Shown: one piece after another, positions 7,731 to 18,486 of the stretch | Layout: each line of letters begins with the position of its first letter | How positions within the stretch are numbered: the first letter of the stretch is position 1 | DNA from: Enterobacter chuandaensis | GTDB taxonomy: Bacteria; Pseudomonadota; Gammaproteobacteria; Enterobacterales; Enterobacteriaceae | NCBI RefSeq assembly: GCF_003594915.1 | Contig: NZ_QZCS01000002.1 | Coordinates: 1 to 64,000, forward strand | Length of the DNA: 64,000 nt | Direction: 5' to 3' | Translations under genes and position numbers: made by a program | The notes under the pieces: model-generated | What the model was told of the DNA's origin: nothing | Seen by the model: the letters and a program-made list of their open reading frames with translations, nothing else | Databases searched by the model: none

Positions 7731-9894
7731 GACCGCGCCTCTTAGCACGGATGCTTTTTCCACGCCCGGCGGTCAGTTTTGCCGGGCGTTTTTTTACCTC
7801 CGGCACCTCCGGCTGTTCAATCGGGAAAACAGGCAGCGCGTTCAGCAAACGCTGACCGTAGTTTTTGGTGAGCAGACGTTTGTCATAAATCACCACCTCG
7901 CCCCAACAGCCGTGGCTACGAATAAGACGCCCCACCTGCTGAATCAGGTTGAACGACGCCGCAGGCAGGCTTTGTACTTCAAACGGATAGCGGTTGAGGC
8001 TTTTCAGCCACTCGCCCTCGGTGATGACGACCGGGCTGTCGATAGGCGGAAAGGCGATTTTATGGATATGCACCTGCGTCAGGTAGTCGCCTTTCAGATC
8101 CAGACCTTCGGCAAAAGACTGTAGCCCTACCAGCACGCTGCGCTCGCCGCTGTCGATGCGCTTGCGGTGCGTTTCTACCAGCCGGTAGCGCGGCTGATCG
8201 CCCTGCACCAGCAGGAGTAAACGCAGGTCGGTGACGTGCTCCAGGAAGCGCTGCATCGCGCGCCCGCTGGCAAACAGCACCAGCATGCCGGGGTATTTTT
8301 TGCTCTCGACCTGCTCGCGGAAGTAGGCCGCCATCTCCGCAATATGCTGCTCTTCGTTGTCGATAAGCGGCTCGAATTTCATGCGCGGAATCACCAGCTT
8401 GCCCTGCTCGCAATGGTTAAACGGCGAATCCAGCGCCACAAAGCGGTCGCCCGCTTTCTCTTTTAGCCCACTCATCTCCTGCAAACGAGAAAAGCTGTTC
8501 AGGGAACGCAGCGTCGCGGAGGTGACCACCACATGCGGCACGCTGCGCCAGATCAGCTTTTCCAGCTGATCGGCTACGCGAATCCCCACGCAGTGGAAAA
8601 AGAGGTGCACCTGCCCGTCCCGCACTTCGCGGGTCGCCCATTTCGTCACCGGCGCGCCGGACGCCTGCGCCATCGAGGCCAGCCGCCAGAGCTTACTCTG
8701 CGCTTCGAACATCCCCAGCGCGCGGTTCATCTGCAGCAGGATGCGATGCAGACGCACCACGTCGTGCGAGCCGGTTTTCTCGCTGAGATCGTTCAGGAAC
8801 ATCTCCGCCAGCCCGCGCATTTTTTCCAGATGCTTCGCCAGCTGCTGGCAAATCTCCATCACCTCTTCCGGTAGCTCTCCCATCGCAAAGCGGTGTTCGG
8901 CTTCCTGGGCCGCAGGAAGATAGAGGTTCAGGATGTTATTCAGGGAGGAAATAAGGCCGTAGACCTCTTCACAGTGATCGCTCAGCCGCTCGGGCACCGC
9001 CAGCGGCGGTGTGGTTTTCGGGCGGAACTGCTCCATGGAGGTCGCCACCAGCTTGCAGAACAGATCCAACTGCAGGCGGAACCAGGGCGCCGTGATTTCA
9101 GCGCTCATCTCCAGCGCATCACGCGCTACGTCCGGTAAATGATGGCCTTCGTCGAGCACCAGCAGCAGGTTTTTGGGCTCCGGCAGCACCGCTTCGCTCT
9201 CCAGCGCGGCCATCACCAGCGCGTGGTTTGCCACAACTACTTCAGCCTCCTGAATCTCGCGTCGGGCGACAAAGAACGGGCACTCGCGGTAGTAGTGACA
9301 GTTGCGGTTCAGGCAGCTCGCTTTATCGGTGCTCAGCCTGCGCCATAAGTCGTCGCTAATCGCCAGGCTGGTGTGATCCCGCAGGCCGTCCCACTTGTAG
9401 CCGTCGAGCTCGGCTTTGAGCTTTGCGCACTGCTCCTGCTCAGCCTTGTTATTTGGCGTCAGCTCATCATCCAGAAAGGCGAGCAGATCCTGCTGCGAGG
9501 GCTCGCTGCTGGCCAGCGCCGCCAGGTTGCGCGGACAGACGTAGCGCCCGCGCCCAAAGGCGGCGGTAAACCGCAGGTCGGGAATGATTTTGCGCAGCAG
9601 GGGTAAATCTTTGCTGAAGATCTGGTCCTGCAGCGCCACGTTGGCAGTGCTGACCACCAGCGTTTTGTCCTCCTCCCGCGCTATCGCGATACCGGGAATG
9701 AGGTACGACAGGGTTTTCCCGACGCCGGTCGGGGCTTCAATCGCCAGATGTCGCCCGTCGTCCCCGGCGAGCGTTTTTGCCACGTCAGCAATCATCTGCC
9801 GCTGCGGCGCTCGGGGGATAAAATCGGGGATCTGCTGTTGTAGCGCCTTATACCATGCGCCGATTTGCGCCTTGAGCGCAGCGGTTAAAGCCAT
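7717..9894 (-). CDS. dinG: ATP-dependent DNA helicase DinG
   Basis: A 725-residue XPD-like superfamily 2 helicase that unwinds 5'-to-3', including R-loops and D-loops, and is SOS-induced. Visible motifs are Walker A 'APTGVGKT' (54-61), the iron-sulfur cysteines ('RYVCPRN', then 'ASCLNRNCHYYRECPF'), and the DEGH box in 'LVLDEGHH'. Motif VI is in 'QQVGRLIRS'. It is a few residues longer than the 716 of E. coli; the extra length is in a Lys/Arg-rich tail whose codons also form the fimbrial terminator. Upstream is a LexA-like box. ybiB, its E. coli operon partner, is separated by the fimbrial genes. Confidence 0.96.
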   Translation of the reverse strand: MALTAALKAQIGAWYKALQQQIPDFIPRAPQRQMIADVAKTLAGDDGRHLAIEAPTGVGKTLSYLIPGIAIAREEDKTLVVSTANVALQDQIFSKDLPLLRKIIPDLRFTAAFGRGRYVCPRNLAALASSEPSQQDLLAFLDDELTPNNKAEQEQCAKLKAELDGYKWDGLRDHTSLAISDDLWRRLSTDKASCLNRNCHYYRECPFFVARREIQEAEVVVANHALVMAALESEAVLPEPKNLLLVLDEGHHLPDVARDALEMSAEITAPWFRLQLDLFCKLVATSMEQFRPKTTPPLAVPERLSDHCEEVYGLISSLNNILNLYLPAAQEAEHRFAMGELPEEVMEICQQLAKHLEKMRGLAEMFLNDLSEKTGSHDVVRLHRILLQMNRALGMFEAQSKLWRLASMAQASGAPVTKWATREVRDGQVHLFFHCVGIRVADQLEKLIWRSVPHVVVTSATLRSLNSFSRLQEMSGLKEKAGDRFVALDSPFNHCEQGKLVIPRMKFEPLIDNEEQHIAEMAAYFREQVESKKYPGMLVLFASGRAMQRFLEHVTDLRLLLLVQGDQPRYRLVETHRKRIDSGERSVLVGLQSFAEGLDLKGDYLTQVHIHKIAFPPIDSPVVITEGEWLKSLNRYPFEVQSLPAASFNLIQQVGRLIRSHGCWGEVVIYDKRLLTKNYGQRLLNALPVFPIEQPEVPEVKKRPAKLTAGRGKSIRAKRRGPTGK
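7763..7795 (+). terminator. Fimbrial operon terminator inside the dinG coding region
   Basis: Arms CGCCCGGC and GCCGGGCG with a ten-base loop are followed by seven T on the + strand. The element begins 33 bases after the last fimbrial stop and is wholly within the final codons of dinG on the minus strand, where it encodes part of that protein's basic tail. Confidence 0.85.
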
Positions 9895-9908
9895 TGGAAA
9901 ACCTGAAA

Positions 9909-9928
9909 TACTGTATAAACAGCCACTA
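9909..9928. promoter_or_regulatory. LexA (SOS) box of dinG
   Basis: Read on the minus strand the site is TAGTGGCTGTTTATACAGTA. It matches the known E. coli dinG box except near one half-site, where GTG replaces TTG; the other half CAG is intact with the ten-base spacing. It lies 15 bases before the dinG start codon. Confidence 0.75.
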
Positions 9929-9954
9929 TTGTGGCACTTTCTCTTCGCTGCCGC

Positions 9955-9986
9955 AAAAAGAAAAGCCCGGCTTTACGACCGGGCTT
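9955..9986 (-). terminator. Rho-independent terminator after rhlE
   Basis: On the minus strand, arms AAGCCCGG and CCGGGCTT (loop eight bases) are followed by TTTTCTTTTT. It lies just past the rhlE stop and before the dinG promoter. Confidence 0.85.
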
Positions 9987-9991
9987 CCAGA

Positions 9992-11374
9992 TTACTGCGG
10001 GTTAGCAGGCTTGCGCGGGCGGCGACGGCGCTGCCCTTCCCCTGCCGGTTTCCCTTCCCCGCTGCGCCACGGGTTTTCACCGGCCGGTTTGCTGTCGCTG
10101 TTACGACGCGGCGGTTTACCGGATGATTTCGGCGCGCCACCTTCGGCACGACGCGGCTGCTGACCGCGACCGCCGCCGCCCTGACCGCGACCACCACCCT
10201 GACGACCGTTCTGAATCGGCTCGGCTTTGATGGACGGATCCACTTCGTAGCCCGGGGTTTCGATGCGTGGGATCTCTTTCTTCAGCAGGCGTTCGATGTC
10301 GCGCAGCAGCTTGTGCTCGTCCACGCAGACCAGAGAGAGCGCTTCACCGGTTGCCGCCGCACGGCCGGTACGGCCAATACGGTGAACGTAGTCTTCCGGC
10401 ACGTTTGGCAGCTCGTAGTTCACCACGTGCGGCAGCTCTTCGATGTCCAGGCCTCGGGCGGCGATGTCGGTCGCCACCAGCACGCGGATGTCGCCGGATT
10501 TGAAGTCTGCCAACGCGCGGGTACGCGCCCCCTGGCTCTTGTTACCGTGAATGGCGGCGCTGCGGATGCCGTCTTTATTCAGCTGTTCCGCCAGGTGGTT
10601 CGCGCCGTGCTTGGTGCGGGTAAAGACCAGCACCTGCTGCCAGTTGCCCTGGCCGATCATCTGGGAGAGCAGTTCCCGCTTGCGCTTTTTATCAACAAAG
10701 TGAACGTGCTGCGTTACCTGCTCGGAGGCAGTGTTACGGCGCGCCACTTCCACTTCCAGCGGGTTATGCAGCAGCTTTTCCGCCAGCGCCTTGATCTCGT
10801 CGGAGAAGGTCGCGGAGAAGAGCAGGTTTTGACGACGCGGCGGCAGCTTTGCCAGCACGCGACGAATATCATGAATGAAGCCCATATCAAGCATGCGGTC
10901 GGCTTCGTCCAGCACCAGAATTTCGATGTTATCGAGCTTCACCGCATTCTGGTGTTCCAGATCCAGCAGACGGCCCGGCGTTGCCACCAGCACGTCCACG
11001 CCGCCGCGCAGCTTCATCATCTGCGGATTAATGCTCACGCCACCGAAAACCACCAGCGAGCGAATGTTGAGGTAGCGGCTGTACTCACGCACGTTCTCGC
11101 CAATCTGGGCTGCCAGCTCGCGGGTTGGAGTGAGGATCAGCGCACGCACCGGACGACGGCCTTTGGCATGCGGCTGGTTTTTTACCAGCAGCTCTAACAG
11201 CGGCAGCGTAAAGCCCGCGGTTTTACCGGTGCCGGTCTGGGCGCTGGCCATCAGGTCACGGCCCTGAAGCACGGCGGGGATCGCCTGCTGCTGGATAGGG
11301 GTTGGCTCAACGTAGCCCTGCTCTGCGATCGCGCGCAGAATTTCCGGGTTCAGGCCAAGGGAATCAAAAGACAT
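9992..11374 (-). CDS. rhlE: DEAD-box ATP-dependent RNA helicase RhlE
   Basis: A 460-residue protein. The core shows Walker A 'AQTGTGKT' (45-52), 'PTRELA', the DEAD box 'VLDEADRM', 'SAT', and the C-terminal 'HRIGRTGRA'. The last 80 or so residues are a Gly/Arg/Pro-rich low-complexity tail typical of RhlE. In E. coli it modulates ribosome assembly and RNA decay. It is transcribed divergently from cecR across a 204-base gap that contains a 20-bp palindrome; in E. coli CecR is reported to control rhlE as well as its own operon. Confidence 0.96.
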   Translation of the reverse strand: MSFDSLGLNPEILRAIAEQGYVEPTPIQQQAIPAVLQGRDLMASAQTGTGKTAGFTLPLLELLVKNQPHAKGRRPVRALILTPTRELAAQIGENVREYSRYLNIRSLVVFGGVSINPQMMKLRGGVDVLVATPGRLLDLEHQNAVKLDNIEILVLDEADRMLDMGFIHDIRRVLAKLPPRRQNLLFSATFSDEIKALAEKLLHNPLEVEVARRNTASEQVTQHVHFVDKKRKRELLSQMIGQGNWQQVLVFTRTKHGANHLAEQLNKDGIRSAAIHGNKSQGARTRALADFKSGDIRVLVATDIAARGLDIEELPHVVNYELPNVPEDYVHRIGRTGRAAATGEALSLVCVDEHKLLRDIERLLKKEIPRIETPGYEVDPSIKAEPIQNGRQGGGRGQGGGGRGQQPRRAEGGAPKSSGKPPRRNSDSKPAGENPWRSGEGKPAGEGQRRRRPRKPANPQ

Positions 11375-11544
11375 AAAAACTCCGAACCGCCCCGACCATC
11401 ACAGGTGTAGTTTTCAGGGAGATATAACAATTGAGAGGACAAAAACCACAATGTCGCGAAGGGGCGGAGTGTAGCAGCTTTTGTGACGTGGCGCATAAAA
11501 TATCCCCGGTGATGCCTCGACGTTTGCGCGAATCAGGCATAATC

Positions 11545-11564
11545 TTAATCAATCGATTGATTAA
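11545..11564. promoter_or_regulatory. Perfect 20-bp palindrome, probable CecR operator
   Basis: TTAATCAATCGATTGATTAA is a perfect palindrome ending 14 bases before the cecR start codon, in the intergenic region shared with rhlE. TetR-family regulators bind such palindromes and usually repress their own operon, so CecR autoregulation is the simplest reading. Confidence 0.75.
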
Positions 11565-11578
11565 TTTTTAATGCCCCT

Positions 11579-12256
11579 ATGAATACGACACCCACAACAA
11601 CCAAAGGTGAACAGGCCAAAAGCCAGCTTATCACCGCCGCGCTGGCGCAGTTTGGTGAGTATGGCCTGCACGCCACTACGCGGGATATCGCCGCCCAGGC
11701 CGGGCAAAACATTGCGGCCATTACCTACTATTTTGGCTCAAAAGAGGATTTATACCTCGCCTGCGCCGAGTGGATTGCCGATTTTATCGGCACGCAGTTT
11801 CGCCCGCACGTTGAAGAAGCCACCGCGCTGCTCAGCCAGCCGACACCGGATCGTTCCGCTATCAGGCAACTTATTCTCAGTGCCTGTGACAATATGATCC
11901 GCCTGCTGACGCACGACGATACGCTTAACCTGAGCAAGTTTATCTCCCGCGAGCAGCTCTCCCCCACAGCCGCTTATCAGCGGGTACACGATCAGGTGAT
12001 TGCCCCGATGCACACCCATCTGACCCGGCTGATTGCCGCCTACACCGGACGGGACGCCAGCGATACCGACACCATTTTGCATACCCACGCCCTGCTGGGC
12101 GAAATTCTCGCCTTCCGTCTGGGGCGTGAGACCATCCTGTTACGCACGGGCTGGACACAATTCGATGAGGATAAAGCCGCGCAGATTAGCCAGGTCATCA
12201 CCTGTCATCTCGATCTGATCCTGCAGGGCTTAACACAAAGGAGCCTGAAGTCATGA
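11579..12256 (+). CDS. cecR: TetR-family regulator CecR (YbiH)
   Basis: A 225-residue TetR-type repressor. The N-terminal helix-turn-helix (about 12-58) contains '[31 protein letters not shown]' in two segments, and the C-terminal part matches the DUF1956 ligand domain of YbiH. In E. coli CecR controls sensitivity to cefoperazone and chloramphenicol through ybhGFSR and rhlE. Its last four bases overlap the ybhG start (ATGA), so it is the first gene of the operon it is expected to control. Confidence 0.94.
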   Translation: MNTTPTTTKGEQAKSQLITAALAQFGEYGLHATTRDIAAQAGQNIAAITYYFGSKEDLYLACAEWIADFIGTQFRPHVEEATALLSQPTPDRSAIRQLILSACDNMIRLLTHDDTLNLSKFISREQLSPTAAYQRVHDQVIAPMHTHLTRLIAAYTGRDASDTDTILHTHALLGEILAFRLGRETILLRTGWTQFDEDKAAQISQVITCHLDLILQGLTQRSLKS

Positions 12257-13248
12257 AAAAACCTGTCGCCATCGTTCTGGTGGTTGTTGTATTGCTTGCC
12301 GCGGGAATCGGTGGCTGGCTGTGGTATCAGAGCCAGCAGGATAAAGGCCTGACGCTGTACGGCAACGTGGATATCCGTACCGTGAATATGAGCTTCCGCG
12401 TCGGCGGGCGTCTCGCCTCGCTGAGCGTTGACGAAGGCGATGCCATTAAACGCGGGCAGACGCTGGGGATGCTGGACAAAGCGCCCTACGAGAACGCCCT
12501 GATGCAGGCAAAAGCTGGCGTTTCCGTGGCGCAGGCGCAGTATGACCTGATGCTGGCAGGCTACCGCGATGAAGAGATCGCCCAGGCCGCTGCCGCCGTT
12601 AAGCAGGCGAAAGCCGCCTATGACTACGCGCAAAACTTCTATAACCGCCAGCAGGGGCTGTGGAAGAGCCGCACCATTTCCGCCAACGACCTGGAAAATG
12701 CGCGCTCGTCCCGCGACCAGGCGCAGGCGACGCTAAAATCCGCGCAGGATAAATTAAGTCAGTACCGCACCGGTAACCGCGCGCAGGATATCGCTCAGGC
12801 GAAAGCCAGCCTTGAGCAGGCGCAGGCGCAGCGGGCTCAGGCGGAGCTGGATTTGCGCGACACCACCTTAATCGCCCCGTCTGACGGCACGCTGATGACC
12901 CGCGCCGTGGAGCCGGGCAGCATGCTCAGCGCGGGCAGTACTGTCTTAACGCTCTCTCTGACCCGTCCGGTCTGGGTGCGCGCCTACATTGACGAGCCGA
13001 ACCTCGGGCAGATGCAGCCGGGCCGCGAGCTGCTGCTCTATACCGACGGCCGCCCGGACAAGCCGTATCACGGCAAAGTGGGCTTTGTCTCCCCTACCGC
13101 CGAATTCACGCCGAAAACCGTTGAAACGCCGGATCTGCGTACTGACCTGGTGTATCGCCTGCGCATCATCGTCACCGATGCGGACGACGCCCTGCGTCAG
13201 GGCATGCCCGTCACCGTAAAAGTAGACAACGGGGAACGACATGAATGA
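12253..13248 (+). CDS. ybhG: HlyD-family membrane-fusion protein YbhG
   Basis: A 331-residue periplasmic adaptor. A single N-terminal membrane segment (about 6-25) is followed by a lipoyl half-motif '[17 protein letters not shown]', a long Ala/Gln-rich coiled-coil hairpin (about 85-200), a second lipoyl half and a beta-barrel. It would link the YbhF/YbhS/YbhR ABC exporter to an outer-membrane channel encoded elsewhere, probably TolC. It overlaps cecR by four bases and ybhF by eight. Confidence 0.94.
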   Translation: MKKPVAIVLVVVVLLAAGIGGWLWYQSQQDKGLTLYGNVDIRTVNMSFRVGGRLASLSVDEGDAIKRGQTLGMLDKAPYENALMQAKAGVSVAQAQYDLMLAGYRDEEIAQAAAAVKQAKAAYDYAQNFYNRQQGLWKSRTISANDLENARSSRDQAQATLKSAQDKLSQYRTGNRAQDIAQAKASLEQAQAQRAQAELDLRDTTLIAPSDGTLMTRAVEPGSMLSAGSTVLTLSLTRPVWVRAYIDEPNLGQMQPGRELLLYTDGRPDKPYHGKVGFVSPTAEFTPKTVETPDLRTDLVYRLRIIVTDADDALRQGMPVTVKVDNGERHE

Positions 13249-14980
13249 CGCGGTTATCCAGCTCAACAATCTGGTCAAACGCTTTAAGGGAATGGACAAG
13301 CCCGCGGTCGCTCCGCTGAACTGCACCATCCAGAAAGGCTACGTGACCGGGCTGGTAGGCCCGGACGGCGCGGGCAAAACCACGCTGATGCGAATGCTGG
13401 CGGGTCTGCTGAAGCCGGATGAAGGCTCGGCCAGCGTGCTTGGCCTTGACCCGATAAAAGACGACGGCGCGCTTCACGCCATGCTCGGCTATATGCCGCA
13501 GAAGTTTGGTCTGTATGAAGATCTGACGGTGATGGAAAACCTGAACCTGTACGCCGACCTGCGCAGCGTCACCGGCGAAACGCGGCAGAAAACCTTCGCG
13601 CGTCTGCTGGAGTTTACCTCCCTCGGCCCGTTCACCGACCGGCTGGCGGGCAAGCTTTCCGGCGGGATGAAGCAGAAGCTGGGGCTGGCCTGCACGCTGG
13701 TGGGCGAGCCGAAAGTGCTGCTGCTGGACGAACCCGGCGTCGGCGTAGACCCGATCTCCCGCCGCGAGCTGTGGCAGATGGTGCACGAGCTGGCGGGCGA
13801 CGGGATGCTGATCCTCTGGAGCACTTCCTACCTCGACGAAGCGGAGCAGTGCCGGGACGTGCTGCTGATGAACGAGGGCGAACTGCTGTATCAGGGCGAA
13901 CCGACCGAGCTGACGCAAACCATGGCCGGGCGCAGCTTCCTGCTGCACAGTCCGCAGGAGTCTAACCGCAGGCTGCTCCAGCGGGTGCTTAAGCTGCCGC
14001 AGGTGAGCGACGGGATGATTCAGGGCCGCTCGGTGCGCGTGATCCTCAAAAAAGAGGCCGCCGTCGACGATATCCGCCGTGCGCCGGGGATGCCTGAGAT
14101 CGACATGACGGAAACCGCGCCGCGCTTTGAGGATGCCTTTATCGATCTGCTGGGCGGCGCGGGAACCTCAGAGTCACCGCTTGGCGCAATCCTGCACACG
14201 GTGGAAGGCACGCCGGGCGAAACGGTGATCGAAGCCAAATCCCTGACCAAAAAGTTCGGAGATTTCGCCGCCACCGACAACGTGAATTTTGCCGTGAAGC
14301 GCGGCGAGATATTTGGCCTGCTCGGGCCGAACGGTGCGGGAAAATCGACCACCTTTAAGATGATGTGCGGCCTGCTGGTGCCAACCTCCGGCAAGGCGCT
14401 GGTGCTGGACATGGATCTGAAGGTCAGCTCCGGCAAAGCGCGCCAGCATCTCGGCTATATGGCACAGAAATTCTCGCTGTACGGCAACCTGACGGTCGAG
14501 CAGAATCTGCGCTTTTTCTCCGGCGTGTACGGCCTGCGCGGGCGGGCGCAGAGCGAGAAAATTCGCCGCATGAGCGACGCCTTCGCCTTAACCAGCATTG
14601 CCTCCCACGCCACCGACGAGCTGCCGCTCGGCTTTAAGCAGCGGCTGGCGCTGGCCTGCTCGCTGATGCACGAGCCCGATATTCTGTTTCTGGATGAACC
14701 CACTTCTGGCGTTGATCCCATTACCCGCCGCGAGTTCTGGCTGCATATTAACAGCATGGTGGAAAAAGGGGTGACCGTGATGGTGACCACCCACTTCATG
14801 GATGAGGCGGAGTACTGCGACCGCATCGGGCTGGTGTATCGCGGCAAGCTGATTGCCCACGGCACGCCGGACGACCTGAAAAACCAGGCCGCCGACGATG
14901 AGGTTCCGGACCCGACCATGGAGCAGGCGTTTATCACCCTCATCCACGACTGGGATAAGGAGAATGCTCATGCACAATAG
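13241..14980 (+). CDS. ybhF: Tandem ABC ATPase YbhF
   Basis: A 579-residue protein with two ATP-binding domains. The first has Walker A 'GPDGAGKT' (40-47), signature 'LSGGMKQK' and Walker B 'LLLDEPGVG'. The second has Walker A 'GPNGAGKS' (about 363), the variant signature 'LPLGFKQR' and Walker B 'LFLDEPTSG'. It powers the YbhFSR exporter, reported in E. coli to export tetracycline-type drugs, cefoperazone and Na+/Li+. The non-canonical second signature, LPLGF in place of LSGGQ, suggests the two ATP sites are unequal, as in other asymmetric exporters. Confidence 0.95.
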   Translation: MNDAVIQLNNLVKRFKGMDKPAVAPLNCTIQKGYVTGLVGPDGAGKTTLMRMLAGLLKPDEGSASVLGLDPIKDDGALHAMLGYMPQKFGLYEDLTVMENLNLYADLRSVTGETRQKTFARLLEFTSLGPFTDRLAGKLSGGMKQKLGLACTLVGEPKVLLLDEPGVGVDPISRRELWQMVHELAGDGMLILWSTSYLDEAEQCRDVLLMNEGELLYQGEPTELTQTMAGRSFLLHSPQESNRRLLQRVLKLPQVSDGMIQGRSVRVILKKEAAVDDIRRAPGMPEIDMTETAPRFEDAFIDLLGGAGTSESPLGAILHTVEGTPGETVIEAKSLTKKFGDFAATDNVNFAVKRGEIFGLLGPNGAGKSTTFKMMCGLLVPTSGKALVLDMDLKVSSGKARQHLGYMAQKFSLYGNLTVEQNLRFFSGVYGLRGRAQSEKIRRMSDAFALTSIASHATDELPLGFKQRLALACSLMHEPDILFLDEPTSGVDPITRREFWLHINSMVEKGVTVMVTTHFMDEAEYCDRIGLVYRGKLIAHGTPDDLKNQAADDEVPDPTMEQAFITLIHDWDKENAHAQ

Positions 14981-16103
14981 TGCCCTTTCCTGGCGCCGGG
15001 TGCGCGCGCTGTGCATTAAAGAGACGCGGCAGATCGTGCGCGACCCCAGCAGCTGGCTGATTGCGGTGGTGATCCCCCTGCTGCTGCTGTTTATCTTTGG
15101 CTACGGCATTAACCTCGACTCCAGCAAACTGCGGGTCGGCATTCTGCTGGAACAGCAGAGCGAAGAGGCGCTGGACTTCACCCATGCGATGACCGGCTCG
15201 CCCTACATTGACGCTACCATCAGCGACAACCGGCAGGAATTGATCCAGAAAATGCAGGCCGGGAAAATACGCGGCCTGATCGTCATTCCGGTGGATTTCG
15301 CTGCCAATATGGCGCGGGCAAATACCGATGCGCCGATCCAGGTGATCACCGACGGCAGCGAGCCGAATACCGCAAACTTCGTGCAGGGCTACGCGGAGGG
15401 GATCTGGCAGCTCTGGCAGATGCAGCGCGCGGAAGACCGGGGCGAGACGTTTGAACCCCTGATCGACGTGCAGACGCGCTACTGGTTTAACCCCGCCGCC
15501 ATCAGCCAGCACTTTATTATACCGGGCGCGGTGACCATCATTATGACGGTGATCGGCGCGATACTGACCTCGCTGGTGATCGCCCGCGAGTGGGAGCGCG
15601 GTACCATGGAGGCGCTGCTCTCCACCGAGGTGACGCGCGTCGAGCTGCTGCTGTGCAAGCTCATCCCCTATTACTTCCTCGGCATGCTGGCGATGCTGCT
15701 CTGCATGCTGGTCGCCGTCTTTATCCTCGGCGTGCCGTACCGCGGCTCGCTGGTGGTGCTGTTCTTGATCACCAGCCTGTTTTTACTCAGCACGCTGGGG
15801 ATGGGGCTGCTAATTTCCACCATCACCCGCAACCAGTTTAACGCCGCGCAGGTGGCGCTCAACGCTGCCTTTCTGCCGTCGATTATGCTCTCCGGGTTTA
15901 TCTTCCAGATCGACAGCATGCCCGCCGTCATCCGTGCCGTGACCTACATCATTCCGGCGCGCTACTTCGTGAGCACGCTGCAAAACCTGTTCCTGGCGGG
16001 GAATATTCCGGTGGTGCTGATTATCAACACTCTGTTTTTGATGGCGTCGGCGGTGATGTTTATCGGGTTGACGTGGTTGAAAACCAAACGGCGACTGGAT
16101 TAA
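14970..16103 (+). CDS. ybhS: ABC-2 type permease YbhS
   Basis: A 377-residue inner-membrane protein, the same length as in E. coli. One N-terminal helix (about 30-50) is followed by a large periplasmic domain and then five C-terminal helices with the ABC-2 signature region '[14 protein letters not shown]'. The start at 14970, in frame downstream of a longer open frame, overlaps ybhF by 11 bases and gives the conserved N-terminus. It forms the membrane channel with YbhR. Confidence 0.94.
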   Translation: MHNSALSWRRVRALCIKETRQIVRDPSSWLIAVVIPLLLLFIFGYGINLDSSKLRVGILLEQQSEEALDFTHAMTGSPYIDATISDNRQELIQKMQAGKIRGLIVIPVDFAANMARANTDAPIQVITDGSEPNTANFVQGYAEGIWQLWQMQRAEDRGETFEPLIDVQTRYWFNPAAISQHFIIPGAVTIIMTVIGAILTSLVIAREWERGTMEALLSTEVTRVELLLCKLIPYYFLGMLAMLLCMLVAVFILGVPYRGSLVVLFLITSLFLLSTLGMGLLISTITRNQFNAAQVALNAAFLPSIMLSGFIFQIDSMPAVIRAVTYIIPARYFVSTLQNLFLAGNIPVVLIINTLFLMASAVMFIGLTWLKTKRRLD

Positions 16104-16112
16104 GGAGCGCAT

Positions 16113-17219
16113 ATGTTTCACCGTTTATGGACACTGATCCGCAAAGAGCTGCAATCCCTGCTGCGCGAGCCGCAAACCCGCGCCATTCTGGTGCTGCCGG
16201 TGCTGATCCAGGTTTTACTGTTCCCGTTTGCCGCCACGCTTGAGGTGACCAACGCCACCATTGCCATTTATAACGAAGACAACGGCAAACACGCCGTCGA
16301 GCTGACGCAGCGTTTTGCCCGTGCGAAAGCCTTTACCCACATCCTGCTGCTGAAAAGCCCGCAGGCGATCCAGCCCACTATTGACACACAAAAAGCGCTG
16401 CTGCTGGTGCGCTTCCCGGCGGATTTCTCCCGTAACCTGGACACCTTCCAGACCGCGCCGATGCAGCTGATCCTCGACGGACGCAACTCCAACAGCGCCC
16501 AGATAGCGGCCAACTATCTGCAGCAGGTGGTGAAGGACTATCAGCAGGAATTGATGGAGGGGAAACCCAAGCCCAATAACAGCGAGCTGGTGGTGCGCAA
16601 CTGGTACAACCCGAATCTGGACTACAAGTGGTTTGTGGTGCCGTCGCTGATCGCCATGATCACCACCATTGGGGTGATGATCGTGACTTCCCTGTCCGTG
16701 GCCCGCGAGCGCGAACAGGGCACGCTGGATCAGCTGCTGGTTTCCCCGCTCGCCACCTGGCAAATTTTCGTCGGCAAAGCGGTGCCGGCGCTGATCGTCG
16801 CGACATTCCAGGCCACCATCGTGCTCGGCGTGGGGATATTTGCTTACCAGATCCCGTTCGCCGGTTCGCTGGCGCTGTTTTACTTTACGATGGTGATTTA
16901 CGGGCTGTCGCTGGTGGGGTTTGGACTGCTGATTTCGGCGCTCTGCTCCACACAGCAGCAGGCGTTTATCGGGGTATTCGTCTTTATGATGCCGGCAATT
17001 TTGCTCTCGGGGTACGTTTCACCCGTCGAGAACATGCCGGTGTGGCTGCAGGATTTAACCTGGATAAACCCGATTCGACACTTTACGGATATCACCAAGC
17101 AAATTTATCTGAAGGATGCGAGTCTGGATATTGTCTGGGGAAGTTTGTGGCCGCTACTGGTCATAGCGGCCACGACGGGCTCAGTGGCGTACGCGATGTT
17201 TAGACGCAACATTGCGTAG
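16113..17219 (+). CDS. ybhR: ABC-2 type permease YbhR
   Basis: A 368-residue paralogue of YbhS with the same layout: an N-terminal helix at about 22-42, a periplasmic domain, five C-terminal helices, and '[15 protein letters not shown]' as the ABC-2 signature. It starts nine bases after ybhS and ends the operon. Its last 39 bases overlap the end of ybhQ on the other strand. Confidence 0.94.
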   Translation: MFHRLWTLIRKELQSLLREPQTRAILVLPVLIQVLLFPFAATLEVTNATIAIYNEDNGKHAVELTQRFARAKAFTHILLLKSPQAIQPTIDTQKALLLVRFPADFSRNLDTFQTAPMQLILDGRNSNSAQIAANYLQQVVKDYQQELMEGKPKPNNSELVVRNWYNPNLDYKWFVVPSLIAMITTIGVMIVTSLSVAREREQGTLDQLLVSPLATWQIFVGKAVPALIVATFQATIVLGVGIFAYQIPFAGSLALFYFTMVIYGLSLVGFGLLISALCSTQQQAFIGVFVFMMPAILLSGYVSPVENMPVWLQDLTWINPIRHFTDITKQIYLKDASLDIVWGSLWPLLVIAATTGSVAYAMFRRNIA

Positions 17220-17591
17220 CTTTTTCTCTTTGGTGAGCAACGACACCACCGCTGGCCCTGCAAGGATTGCCAGACCCGCGAGGGCCAGCAGCAGGTTGTT
17301 TTGCAGCACGCGTGACAGCAGCCACAGCACAATCATCGCGGCACCAAAGTACCAGGTGGTGGTGAGCTCTTCGAGCACATCACCCACCTCGCGCCAGCGC
17401 GCTTCATGGTGGCGCTGCAAGAACAGCATCGACAGCACGGTGACGCCATAGAGGACGCATAGCCCTAAGCCAACACGCACCAGCGTGCCGCTCATCCAGC
17501 CCATCACCAGTACGGCCACGACCAGTAAATGCAACATTATCTGCCAGCAACTCAAACCCGTTGCGACACGAACACGTTGTTGCCACTTCAT
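17181..17591 (-). CDS. ybhQ: Inner-membrane protein YbhQ
   Basis: A 136-residue protein with four hydrophobic stretches (about 15-35, 38-55, 78-97, 100-118) and a basic C-terminus '[16 protein letters not shown]'. Same length and position as E. coli YbhQ. No function is established and no enzymatic motif is visible. It is convergent with ybhR and overlaps its 3' end. Confidence 0.88.
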   Translation of the reverse strand: MKWQQRVRVATGLSCWQIMLHLLVVAVLVMGWMSGTLVRVGLGLCVLYGVTVLSMLFLQRHHEARWREVGDVLEELTTTWYFGAAMIVLWLLSRVLQNNLLLALAGLAILAGPAVVSLLTKEKKLRNVASKHRVRH

Positions 17592-17724
17592 GGCTTCTCT
17601 CCTGAAGGATTTTTCTCTGCTTAATCAGACTACCGCACTTTACGGAAAATTCCGTAACGCCGCATCTTTTTGTGACGCCTACTACACTTTATTTTCATTG
17701 GGATAGTCACTCAGGAAGGAGCTT

Positions 17725-18486
17725 ATGACCAAAAAAATGCAGCATTTCTCGCTTAAAGTGCTGACGATAAACATTCATAAAGGCTTCACAGCATTTAATC
17801 GCCGCTTCATTTTACCGGAGCTGCGCGACGCCGTTCGCACCGTCAGCGCGGATATTGTCTGCCTGCAGGAGGTCATGGGCGCGCACGAGGTCCATCCGAT
17901 GCATTTCGAAAACTGGCCCGATACGCCGCACTATGAATTTCTGGCCGACACCATGTGGAGCGATTACGCCTACGGGCGCAACGCGGTCTATCCGGAGGGG
18001 CATCACGGTAATGCGGTGCTGTCACGTTTTCCCATTGAACATTACGAAAACCGGGACGTCTCCGTTGGGGAGAGCGAAAAACGCGGGCTGCTTTACTGCC
18101 GTATCGCGCCGCCGGATCTCGATATTCCCATTCACGTGGGCTGCGTGCATCTCGGCCTGCGCGAGGCCCACCGTCAGGCCCAGCTACAGATGCTGGCAGA
18201 CTGGACCAATGCGTTGCCGGAAGGCGAACCCGTGGTAGTCGCCGGGGATTTTAACGACTGGCGGCAGCGCGCCAACCACCCTCTGAAGGTAAATGCGGGG
18301 CTGGAGGAGATTTTCACCCGCGCACGCGGTCGCCCTGCACGAACGTTCCCGGTGCGCTTCCCCCTGCTGCGACTGGACCGCATCTACGTAAAAAACGCCC
18401 ATGCCAGCAGCCCGACCGCTCTGGCGCTTCTTAACTGGCGACACCTTTCCGACCATGCCCCGCTCAGCGCGGAGATCCACCTATGA
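17725..18486 (+). CDS. ybhP: Endonuclease/exonuclease/phosphatase-family protein YbhP
   Basis: A 253-residue single-domain EEP protein. The metal and phosphate residues are visible in 'TINIHKG', 'CLQEVMG', 'VAGDFNDWR' and the terminal '[11 protein letters not shown]'. There is no signal peptide. It overlaps the next gene clsB by four bases (ATGA), so the two are translationally coupled; a role in phospholipid or headgroup metabolism is inferred from this link. The substrate is unknown. Confidence 0.93.
   Translation: MTKKMQHFSLKVLTINIHKGFTAFNRRFILPELRDAVRTVSADIVCLQEVMGAHEVHPMHFENWPDTPHYEFLADTMWSDYAYGRNAVYPEGHHGNAVLSRFPIEHYENRDVSVGESEKRGLLYCRIAPPDLDIPIHVGCVHLGLREAHRQAQLQMLADWTNALPEGEPVVVAGDFNDWRQRANHPLKVNAGLEEIFTRARGRPARTFPVRFPLLRLDRIYVKNAHASSPTALALLNWRHLSDHAPLSAEIHL

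Noticed and set aside
13241-14980. ybhF as a fusion of two separate genes
   Set aside because: Two ATP-binding domains in one chain are normal for YbhF; E. coli has the same length.
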